Shown in pieces: positions 49,929-58,134 of a stretch of DNA of 64,000 bases (positions within the stretch are counted from its first letter, which is position 1; each line of letters starts with the position of its first letter). The notes beneath the pieces were generated by a model. The model saw nothing but the letters and a program-made list of their open reading frames with translations. It made no database searches and had not been told where the DNA came from. A program made the translations under genes and the position numbers. Origin of the DNA: Taeniopygia guttata. Lineage: Eukaryota; Chordata; Aves; Passeriformes; Estrildidae. The stretch is from contig NC_133060.1 in assembly GCF_048771995.1 (NCBI RefSeq), forward strand, positions 1,261,501 to 1,325,500, written 5' to 3'.

Positions 49929-52488
49929 CTGGGAGGGAAAAAAAGGGTTAAAATATAATAAAAAATAGAAATTATGTATTTAAAATATGAATTAAATAGC
50001 CTAAAATACACAAAAAATATCCCAAAATACAAAATAAATCCCAAAATCGTCGCCTGCCAGATCAGGGAGTGAGCGGGGGAGGGCCAGGAGGAGGCTGGGG
50101 AGGGAAAAATGGGGTTAAAATATTAAAATATATAAAAATATGTGTGTTAAAATATCAAATAAATAGCCCAAAATATCTGAAAATAGCTAAGAAATAGCCC
50201 AAAATACAATAGAAATCCCAAAATCGCCGCCTGTCACATCAGGGAGTGAGCGAGGGAGGGCCAGGAGGAGGCTGGGAGGGAAAAATGGGGTTAAAATATT
50301 AAAAAATGTAAAATATGTGTATAAAAATATCAAATAAATAGCCCAAAATAGACAAAAATTCCACCAAAATAACCCAAAATCGCTGCCCAGCACATCAGGG
50401 AGTGAGCGGGGCAGGGCCAGGAGGAGGCTGGGGAGGGAAAAAAGGGTTAAAATATAATAAAAAATAGAAATTATGTATTTAAAATATCAAATAAATAGCC
50501 CAAAATATCCAAAAATAGCAAATAAATAACCCAAAAAACACCCAGAATCGGCACCTGCCAGATCAGGGAGTGAGCGGGGGAGGGCCAGGAGGAGGCTGAG
50601 AGGAGAAAAAAAGGGTTAAAATATTAAAAAATGTAAAATATGTGTATTAAAGTATGAATTAAATAGCCTAAAATACAAAATAAATGCCAAAATACAAAAT
50701 AAATCCCAGAATCGCCGCCTGTCACATCAGGGAGTGAGCGGGGCAGGGTCAGGAGGAGGCTGGGAGGGAAAAATGGGGTTAAAAATATTAAAAAATAGAA
50801 AAAGTATATATAAAAATATCAAATAAATAGGCCAAAATACACAAAAATATCCTAAAATATCAAAAAAATCCCCAAAAAATATCCCAAAATATCAAATAAA
50901 TCCCCAAAAATATCCCAAAATATCAAATAAATCCCAAAAAATATCCCAAAATATCAAATAAATCCCCAAAAATATCCCAAAATATCAAATAAATCCCCAA
51001 AAATATCCCAAAATATCAAATAAATCCCCAAAAATATCCCAAAATATCAAATAAATCCCCAAAAATATCCCAAAATATCAAATAAATCCCCAAAAATATC
51101 CCAAAATATCAAATAAATCCCCAAAAATATCCCAAAATATCAAATAAATCCCCAAAAATCCCCTCCCAGTCCCTCCCAGTCCCTCCCAGTTAATCCCAGT
51201 CCCCCCAAATCCCCTCCCAGTCCCTCCCAGTATCCCCAGTTTGCTCACCCACTACGTGCGCCGCCGGTTTGTCCCCTCGTGTCACCCCCGGGGGGAGTCC
51301 TGGGGACACGGGGGGGGGTTTGGGGTTTTTTGGGGGCTCAGGGGGGATTTGGGGGGATTTGGGGGTTTTTTGGGTTTTTTGGGGGGGATTTGGGGGGATT
51401 TGGGGGGATTTGGGGGGATTTGGGGGGATTTGGGGGGCTCAGGGGGATTTGGGGGGATTTGGGGGGATTTGGGGAGCTCGGGGGGGGCTCGGGGGATTTT
51501 GGGGCTTTTTGGGGGGGTTTGGGGGGGGTTTGGGGGGATTTGGGGGTTTTTGGGGGTTTTTGGGGGGTTTGGGGGGATTTTGAGGGGGATTTGGGGGAGG
51601 TTTGGGGGGTATATGGGGGGATTTGGGGGGATTTGGGGGGATTTGGGGGGGATTTGGGGGGATTTTGGGGGGGATTTGGGGAGTTTTGGGGGTTTTTGGG
51701 GAGTTTTGGGGGGATTTTGGGGGTGGTCAGAGGGAGTTTTGGGGGTTTTTGGGAGGCTCAGGGGGTTTTTGGGGGGGTTTTTGGGGGGGTTTTGGGGGTT
51801 TCTGGGGGGATTTGGGGTTTTTGGGGGGCTCAGAGTGTTTTGGGGAGTTTTGGGGGATTTTGGGGGGAGTTTTGGGGGGATTTTTGGGGTTTTTGGGGTG
51901 TCACTCACCAGGGAGGGGCGGGGTCGGTGTCTCCAGGGGGTCCTGGGGGGGACAGAGGGGACACAAATGACGCACATGACACACACAAATCACACACATG
52001 ACAACACGCATGACACACACATGACACACGCGTGTCCCCTCTCCTACCTGGCGGGGCAGGCGGGTGCCGTCCACCAGCGACACCAACAGCAGCAGCAGCA
52101 GCACCGGGGCACCCATGGGTGCACCACGGGTGCCACTGTGGGTCCCATGGGTGCCCCCGTGGGTCCCATGGGTGCTGCCGTGGGTCCCATGGGTGCCACT
52201 GTGGGTCCCATGGGTGACACCGGGGGTCCCATGGGTGCCAATGTGGGTCCCATGGGTGACACCAAGGACACCACAGGTGACACGGGTGACACCGTGGGTC
52301 CCATGGGTGTCACCGTGGGTGCCATGGGTGCCCCCATGGGTGCCACGGATGTCATGGGTGCCACCCCGGGTGCACCCATGGGTGCCATGGGTGCCATGGG
52401 TGCCGCTGTGGGTCCCATGGGTGCCCCCATGGGTGCCATAGGTGCCACCCCGGCTGCACCCATGGGTGCCACGGCGGGTCCCGGCCAT
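49507..52488 (-). CDS. TNF: TNF/LTA-family cytokine, four exons
   Basis: A TNF-homology-domain cytokine ligand. Exon 4 encodes SLIWQSSVAPALVRNGFRLL, NRLVVPRDGLYFVYAAAAFQ, GRRCP, SRFSPEYPRDVPLLRAARSV-C and ESLYQGAVFQLRRGDRLAAT, ending GQAYFGVLGVD. The LVVP-GLYFVY, GVFQL-KGDRL and YFGI patterns are those of TNF and LTA. The two cysteines (GRRCP and SVC) sit where TNF has its disulfide, which LTA lacks. Exon 3 encodes DKPAAHVV, close to KPVAHVV (TNF) and KPAAHLI (LTA). The N-terminus has a short hydrophobic core (MGAPVLLLLLLVSLV) that looks more like a secreted LTA signal peptide. All phases agree (0, 1, 1). Symbol TNF is preferred; LTA or an unsplit ancestor is possible. Confidence 0.8.
49890..50790 (-). 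repeat. Six ~167-bp units containing the TNF exon 4 acceptor
   Basis: Each unit repeats ccagatcagggagtgagcgg and gggccaggaggaggctggga, i.e. the first ~39 bases of exon 4 plus the polypyrimidine/AG acceptor. An A/T-rich tail follows (gggttaaaatattaaaa). Units start near 49891, 50057, 50233, 50391, 50557 and 50723; the first is the real exon edge. Confidence 0.93.
50790..51160. repeat. ~36-bp A-rich array in TNF intron 3
   Basis: About nine to ten highly uniform units of tatcccaaaatatcaaataa with atccccaaaaa. A regular, AT-rich minisatellite. Confidence 0.93.
51249..51299 (-). CDS. TNF: TNF exon 3: DKPAAHVV
   Basis: 51 bp, phase 1/1: LPPGVTRGDKPAAHVV, donor gtgagc. DKPAAHVV is the signature that opens the TNF homology domain. 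Confidence 0.85.
51300..51908. repeat. TNF intron 2 G-rich repeat
   Basis: gggggatttggggggatttg and ttttggggggatttttggg units; C-rich on the sense strand. The 106-bp intron 1 (51943-52048) has acacacatgac repeats. Confidence 0.88.
51909..51942 (-). CDS. TNF: TNF exon 2
   Basis: A 34-bp exon, DPLETPTPPLP; phase 0 in and 1 out, donor gtgagt. It is short, but its phase links exon 1 and exon 3 exactly, and the size fits the small second exon of TNF genes. Confidence 0.7.
52049..52488 (-). CDS. TNF: TNF exon 1 with repeat-coded N-terminus
   Basis: Two in-frame starts are possible: ATG at 52488 (gccatgg context), which adds 124 residues of GTH-rich repeat (MAGTRRGTHGCSRGG...), or ATG at 52116, which gives MGAPVLLLLLLVSLVDGTRL directly. 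The donor is gtagga at 52048. A TATA-like ccataaagg on the minus strand at about 52541-52549 would place transcription start close to 52515, so the first ATG is reachable. The exon end by phase is 52048/52049. Confidence 0.65.
52110..52485 (-). repeat. Coding minisatellite in TNF exon 1
   Basis: About thirty units of ~12-15 bp around cccatgggtgccac. On the minus strand they read as GTHGTH/GGTHGTHSG, or in another frame as PMGAPMGPT. All three minus frames are largely open. Confidence 0.85.
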
Positions 52489-52540
52489 GGCTTCTTCCTC
52501 TTCCTCTTCCTCCTCTGAGCCCTCCCGGCCCCCCCGCGGC

Positions 52541-52549
52541 TCCTTTATG
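52541..52549 (-). promoter_or_regulatory. TATA-like box of TNF
   Basis: ccataaagg on the minus strand, ~55 bp upstream of the first ATG. Consistent with the TATA-driven promoters of TNF genes; not proven. Confidence 0.4.
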
Positions 52550-52559
52550 GCCCCCCCCA

Positions 52560-53275
52560 ACCCCCGCACGGGGCGGGGACCCCCCCCCAAACCGGGAATC
52601 CCCCGGGACACCCCCAAAATCACCGGGACCCCCCCCCAAACCGGGAATCCCCCAAAATCACCGGGACCCCCCCCCCAAACCGGGAATCCCCCCCGGGACA
52701 CCCCTGGAAATCCCTGGGACCCCCCCCCAAAAATCTGGGGGACCCCCCCCAGGAATCACCGGGACCCCCCAAACCCCTCGGGACACCCCCGGGACCCCCC
52801 CAAAAAAATCTGGGGGACCCCCCAAAAATCACCGGGACCCCCCTGGACCCACCCAGGACCCCCCAGGACACCCCAAAATCACCGGGACCCCCCCCCAAAC
52901 CGGGAATCCCCCAAAATCATCAGGACCCCCCCCAAAAATCTGGGGGACCCCCCAGGAATCACCGGGACCCCCCCAGGACCCCCCTGGGAATCTGGAGGAC
53001 CCCCCCAAACCCCCCCAGGATCCCCCAAAACCCCCCAAGACCCCCCCAGGACCCCCCAAACCCCCCCCAGGACCCCCCAAAATCCCCCCAACCCCCCCAA
53101 AACCCCCCAAAACACCCCCAGGACCCCCCAAACCCCCCCAAAACCCCCCCCCGGACACCCCAAACCCCCCCAAAACGCCCCCAGGACCCCCCAAAACCCC
53201 CCAGGACCCCCCAAATCCTTCCCAGGACCCCCCAAACCCCCCCCAGGACCCCCCAAACCCCCCGGACCAGTAAAA
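52560..53275. repeat. Intergenic repeat upstream of TNF
   Basis: gggaccccccccaaaaatct and ccgggaatcccccaaaatca units, then aggaccccccaaaccccccc. No gene is seen. Confidence 0.87.
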
Positions 53276-53324
53276 CCCCGGGGGGAGGGGGGGGGAGCCC
53301 CTCTGTCCTTCCCCCCCCCCCCCC

Positions 53325-53465
53325 AAATTAACGCTGCCCCCCCTCTGTGATTAATGAGGAGCTGCTTAATTAACACCCCCCCAGTTCATTAACACCCCCC
53401 CGGGGTTAATTAACGGCTCCTGGGTTAATTAATGGCCCCCGGGGTTAATTAGCCCCCCCCCCCCC
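53325..53465. other. TTAATTAA cluster between TNF and GPANK1
   Basis: Non-minisatellite stretch with taattaacaccc, ggttaattaacggc, ggttaattaatggc and ggttaattagcc within ~110 bp. It could be a short degenerate repeat or clustered homeodomain-type sites. Confidence 0.4.
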
Positions 53466-53479
53466 CTTCCCGGAATGGG

Positions 53480-54775
53480 AAATCCCGGCGGGGGTGGGGG
53501 AGCCCAAAAAAGAGGAAGAGACCAAAAAAGGACCGGGGGGGTCCAAAAATAAATCCGGGGGGGCCCCAAAAAAATCCGGGGGGGCCCCAAAAATTTGGGG
53601 AGGTCCAAAATTGTCATGGGGGGGACCCCAAAAATTTGGGGGGGGTTCAAAATTGTCATGGGGGGGTCCAAAAAATTTGGGGGGGGGTTTAAAATTGTCA
53701 TGGGGGGACCCAAAAAAAAGAGGAAGAGACCAAAAAAAGGGATCTGGGGGGGGGGCAAAAATTTGGGGGGGTCCAAAAAAATTTGGGGGGACCTAAAATT
53801 GCTCGGGGGGGCCCAAAAAAAATTGGGGGGGCTTCAAAATTGTCATGGGGGGGCCCTAAAAATTTGGGGGGGTCCAAAATTGTCATGGGAGGGACCCAAA
53901 AAAATCCGGGGGGGTCCCAAAAAAATTTGGGGGGTCCAAAAAAAATCGGGGGGGGGGTCCCAAAATTGCCATGGGGGGGGACCCAAAAATTTGGGGGGCC
54001 CCCCAAAAAACCCAAAGGGGCCCCAAAAAAAATCCCCGGGGGGGGAGGGGCGGAAATTGTGCGTGGGGGGGGGGAACCCCAAAGTGTTCCGGGCACCCCA
54101 AAAACCGCGGGGGGGGGAGGGGGGAGGGGAAGAGAGCCCCCCCAAAATCCGGCCGGGAAATCCCAGAGCCCCAAATTTGGGGGGGGGTTTGGGGGGCCCT
54201 GGGGGGGTTTGGGGGGTCTCGGGTGGGTTTTGGGGGATCCCGGGGGGGTTTTGGGGATCCCAGGGGGGTTTTGGGGGGTCCTGGAGGGTTTTGGGGGGTG
54301 CCAGGGGGGGTTTGGGGGGTCTGGGGGTGTTTGGGGGGGTCCCGGGGGGGTTTGGGGGGTCCCAGGGGGGATTTGGGGGGCTCAGGGGCGTTTTGGGGGT
54401 CCCTGGGGGGATTTGGGGGGTCCTGGGGGGGATTTGGGGGTCCCAGGTGGGTTTTGGAGGGTCCCAGGTGGGTTTTGGGGGATCCCGGGGGGGTTTTTGG
54501 GGGGTCCCAGGTGGGTTTTGGGGGTCCCAGGTGGGTTCTGGGGGGTCCCAGGGGGGTCTCAAGGGGGTCCCGGGGGAGTTTTGGGGGGGTCCTGGAGGGT
54601 TTTGGGGGTCCCGGGGGGGTTTTGGGGGGGTCCCTGAGGAGTTTTGGGGGGTCCCAGGGGGGTTTTGGGGGATCCCAGGGGGGTTTTGGGGGGTCTCGGG
54701 GGGGATTTTGGGGGTCCCAGGGGGTTTTGGGGGGTCTGGGGGGGTTTTGGGGGGTCCCAGGGGGGGTTTTGGGGG
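53480..54775. repeat. Intergenic G-rich minisatellites
   Basis: From 53480 to about 54000, ~36-bp units with ggtccaaaattgtcatgggg. From 54180, gggggtcccaggggggtttt units. Nothing coding is seen. Confidence 0.9.
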
Positions 54776-55997
54776 GTCCCAGGAGGGTTTTGGGGGGTCC
54801 TGGGGGGGGCCCGTGGCTCTCAAACATGATCCATTCATTTCTGATATATTCATTTTTGATACATTTTTTATACGTTTATTTTTGATACATTCATTTTGTC
54901 AGTTCAAATGATCTCTAGAAAATCTTTTGTTTCACAAGGGGGTCCCCGGTAATCCCGGGGGGGTTTTGGGGGGTCCCAGGGGGGTCCCAGGTGGGTCTCA
55001 AGGGGGTCCCCGGTAATCCCGGGTGGGTTTTGGGGGGTTTTGGGGGGTCTCAGGGGGGTCCCCGGTAATCCCGGAGCTCTCCCGGTGCCCCGGGGGGGGG
55101 GGGTTGGGGGGTCCCGGTAGTCCCCGGTGGGTTTTGGGGGGTCCCGGGGTGGTTTTGGGGGGCTCACGGGGGTCTCAAGGGGGTCCCCGGTAGTCCCGAG
55201 GGGGTTTTGGGGGGTCCCGGGTGGGTTTTGGGGGGTCCCAGGGGGGTCTCAAGGGGGTCCCCGGTAATCCCGGGTGGGTTTTGGGGGGTCCCGGGGGAGT
55301 TTTGGGGGGTCCCACGGGGGTCCCCGGTAATCCCGGAGCTCTCCCGGTGCCCTGGGCGGGTTTTGGGGGGTCTCAGGGGGGGTTTTGGGGGGTCCCAGGA
55401 GGGTTTTGGGGGGTCCTGGGGGGGGCCCGTGGCTCTCAAACATGATCCATTCATTTCTGATATATTCATTTTTGATACATTTTTTATACGTTTATTTTTG
55501 ATACATTCATTTTGTCAGTTCAAATGATCTCTAGAAAATCTTTTGTTTCACAAGGGGGTCCCCGGTAATCCCGGGGGGGTTTTGGGGGGTCCCAGGGGGG
55601 TCCCAGGTGGGTCTCAAGGGGGTCCCCGGTAATCCCGGGTGGGTTTTGGGGGGTTTTGGGGGGTCTCAGGGGGGTCCCCGGTAATCCCGGAGCTCTCCCG
55701 GTGCCCCGGGGGGGGGGGGTTGGGGGGTCCCGGTAGTCCCCGGTGGGTTTTGGGGGGTCCCGGGGTGGTTTTGGGGGGCTCACGGGGGTCTCAAGGGGGT
55801 CCCCGGTAGTCCCGAGGGGGTTTTGGGGGGTCCCGGGTGGGTTTTGGGGGGTCCCAGGGGGGTCTCAAGGGGGTCCCCGGTAATCCCGGGTGGGTTTTGG
55901 GGGGTCCCGGGGGAGTTTTGGGGGGTCCCACGGGGGTCCCCGGTAATCCCGGAGCTCTCCCGGTGCCCTGGGCGGGTTTTGGGGGGTCTCAGGGGGG
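54765..55997. repeat. Two identical ~616-bp tandem units
   Basis: Units 54765-55380 and 55381-55997 appear identical throughout by eye at a constant 616-bp offset. Each holds a ~110-bp AT-rich core (catgatccattcatttctga onward) with a minus-strand AATAAA (near 54868 and 55484). This would serve as the GPANK1 3' end. Confidence 0.88.
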
Positions 55998-56318
55998 TCC
56001 CGGGGGGTCCCGGGGCTCTCCCGGTAATCCCGGGTGGGTTTTGGGGTGCCCCGGGGGGGGTTTGGGGGGTCTCGGGGGAGTTTTGGGGGTCCCGGGGGGG
56101 TTTTGGGGGGTCCCGGGGGAGTTTTGGGGGGCTCAGGGGGGTCTCAAGGGGGTCCCCGGTAATCCCGGGTGGGTTTTGGGGTGCCCCGGGCGGGTTTTGG
56201 GGGGCTCAGGGGGGTTTGGGGGGTCCCAGGCCGGTTTTGGGGGGTCCCGGGGGGGTCCCCGGTAATCCCGGAGCTCTCCCGGTGCCCCGGGTGGATTTTG
56301 AGGGGATTTTGGGGGCTC

Positions 56319-56835
56319 TCAGGGGGGTTTTGGGGGGTCCCACGGGGGTCCCCGGTAATCCCGGAGCTCTCCCGGTGCCCCGGGCGGGTCCCACCTCTCC
56401 ATGTACTCCCTCATCCGAATCTCCCAAACCTTTTCCGCCTCCTCAGACCCTCCCCGGGCCCGTCCCCGCCGCCTCCCCCCGGTCCCCCCGGTGCCCCGGG
56501 ACCCTCCCGGTGCCACCGGAGCTTCTCCGGTACCGAAATGCGAGACCCGAGCGCGGCGGGGCCGCCCCCAGCCCAGCCCCGCCCGGTCCTTTTTCAGCAC
56601 CGTGGGCACCGGGAAGCGCCGCCCGTTGCCGCGGGGGCCCAGCCCGCCCCCGGCCCAGCCCGCCCGTAGCAGCAGTCGGTACCCGGGGCTCCGGTAACCG
56701 GGCCCGGTGTACGGTGGGGGGGCCCCGGGAGGCGCCCCCAGCCCCAAAAGGTGCGCGGTGGAACGGCGGTGCTGAGCGGGGGGGTCGCGGAAGGAGATCC
56801 CGCAGGTGCGGCAGAAATTCGGGACTCCCGGTGAG
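56319..56835 (-). CDS. GPANK1: GPANK1 exon 2: zinc finger-like and G-patch
   Basis: The acceptor is ttttgcag. The finger is at exon residues ~6-30 and the G-patch at ~44-95, then R/G-rich and EEAEKVWEIRMREYMER, aligned with human RAWERDLRTYM. The frame continues ~28 residues (DPPGAPGELRDY...) to TGA at 56321-56319. A donor at GAGAG/gtggga near 56395 is possible instead, so the last residues are uncertain. Confidence 0.88.
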
Positions 56836-57113
56836 CTGCAAAAATCCCGTTAATTAATTGATCCATTACCGGCAATTACCGGCAATTACCGGATGGCTCC
56901 GTGATTAACGGAACGCGCTCGCACCCACCTGGGGGTGTCCCGGGAGGGCTCCGCGGTGCTCCCCTCGCTTAGGAGGTTCTCGTAGAAGCTCCGAGCGTCA
57001 TCCCCGGTAACGGCGGCGGCGGTTTCCGGGACCGGCGGCGCTTCCCGCTGCAGCCGCCCGTTGTTCCAGCCGCCGTTCTGCTCCTGGGCGCGGCGGAAGG
57101 CGATCAGGGCCAT
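56319..57113 (-). CDS. GPANK1: GPANK1, two coding exons, ankyrin region absent
   Basis: G-patch and ankyrin-repeat protein (BAT4/GPATCH10), nuclear, poorly characterised. Exon 1 gives MALIAFRRAQEQNGGWNNGR with DDARSFYENLLSE, resembling human AARAFYEALIG. Exon 2 gives a C2H2-like finger (NFCRTCGISF...QHRRSTAHL), then a G-patch (YRLLLRAGW, LGPRGNGRRFPVPTVLKKD, GLG) and RVSHF. Phases agree (2/2). The predicted length of ~233 residues is about 120 shorter than human, and the missing part is exactly the ankyrin section, because exon 1 joins the finger exon across a ~93-bp intron. The human arrangement, head-to-head with CSNK2B, is kept. Confidence 0.92.
56929..57113 (-). CDS. GPANK1: GPANK1 exon 1
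   Basis: ATG is at 57113-57111; 61 codons plus two bases; donor gtgggt. It is the only ATG in the reading frame before the promoter region. Confidence 0.88.
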
Positions 57114-58055
57114 GCAGAGCACCGGGAGGGCACCGGGAGGGCACCGGGGGGGGCACCGGGACGGTCCCGCTGGTCCCAACCGGACCCCGGAAATTGTTAC
57201 CGGAGCCCCATCACCCACGTGACGAACGGGCGCGCTCTGATTGGCCCGCACACGCGCGGGAGCAGAGTTCAGGCGGAAGAGACGGCGGAGCGCCGCGCTG
57301 ATTGGTCCGCGCAGGGCGGAACAAGCAAAGGGCGCGCGGTGATTGGTTGGTTCCGAAAAAGGGGTGGGGTTTGAGGGGAGGGAGCGGCGGCCGCGCATGC
57401 GCAGAACGAGCCCCGAGCGCCCCTCAGGCGGCGGGTGAGGCCCGGGGGGCTCCGGTGGTACCGGGAGGGCTCCGGTGGCACCGGGGGGGCACCGGGAGGG
57501 CACCGGGGGGGGCACCGGGACGGTCCCGGTGGTCCCAACCGGACCCCGGAAGTTGTTACCGGAGCCCGAGCACCCACGTGACACGCGGGCGCGCTCTGAT
57601 TGGCCCGCACACGCGCGGGAGCAGAGTTCAGGCGGAAGAGACGGCGGCGCGCCGCGCTGATTGGTCCGCGCAGGGCGGAACAAGCGGAGGGCGCGCGGTG
57701 ATTGGTTGGTTCCGGTGAAGGGGCGGGGTTTGAGGTGAGGGAGCGGCGGCCGCGCATGCGCAGAACGAGCCCCGAGCGCCCCTCAGGCGGCGGGTGAGGC
57801 CCGGGGGGCTCCGGTGGCACCGGGAGGGCACCGGGAGGAACCGGGAGGAACCGGGAGGGGCCCGAGGCTCCCTCAGAAGCGCTGGGGATCCCTCCGGACC
57901 GCGATTGGAGCGGGTGCGGGGTTGGGAGGGGTTGTGAGGGCGGCGGTGGGAGCGGGCGGGTTTTGGGGGTACCGGGGGGTTACCGGGGGTTACCGGGGGT
58001 CTGTGGGTCTGTGGGGGTTAATGGCCGCCGTTGGTGCCGGTAGAAGAACGGGACC
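57114..58055. promoter_or_regulatory. Bidirectional GPANK1/CSNK2B promoter, duplicated
   Basis: Two ~360-bp copies (about 57130-57490 and 57490-57850). Each has a CACGTG E-box (57216; 57575), three ATTGG/CCAAT boxes (near 57238, 57301 and 57341; 57598, 57660 and 57700) and an NRF1-type gcgcatgcgcag (57393-57404; 57752-57763). Human GPANK1 and CSNK2B are also head-to-head. A noncoding CSNK2B first exon probably lies near 57800, with acceptor ggtag at about 58042. Confidence 0.75.
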
Positions 58056-58127
58056 ATGAGCAGCTCCGAGGAGGTGTCGTGGATTTCGTGGTTCTGCGGC
58101 CTCCGAGGCAACGAGTTCTTCTGTGAG
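58056..58127 (+). CDS. CSNK2B: CSNK2B first coding exon (gene continues off the right edge)
   Basis: Casein kinase II regulatory beta subunit, which dimerises and docks catalytic alpha subunits. The 24 codons, [18 protein letters not shown] then NEFFCE, are identical to mammalian CK2 beta, including the autophosphorylated SSSEE start. The donor gtggga follows directly (phase 0), the same exon end as in mammals as recalled. No further exon is found in the remaining 5.9 kb, so only this exon is in the window. Confidence 0.96.
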
Positions 58128-58134
58128 GTGGGAG

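Noticed and set aside
50790-51160. CRISPR-like regular array
   Set aside because: The ~36-bp units are contiguous with no unique spacers, inside an intron of a vertebrate gene.
57269-57831. Two minus-strand open frames of ~180 and ~67 codons in the promoter
   Set aside because: Both come from the duplicated CpG-rich promoter and are nearly the same peptide from the two copies. They resemble no family and overlap promoter motifs.
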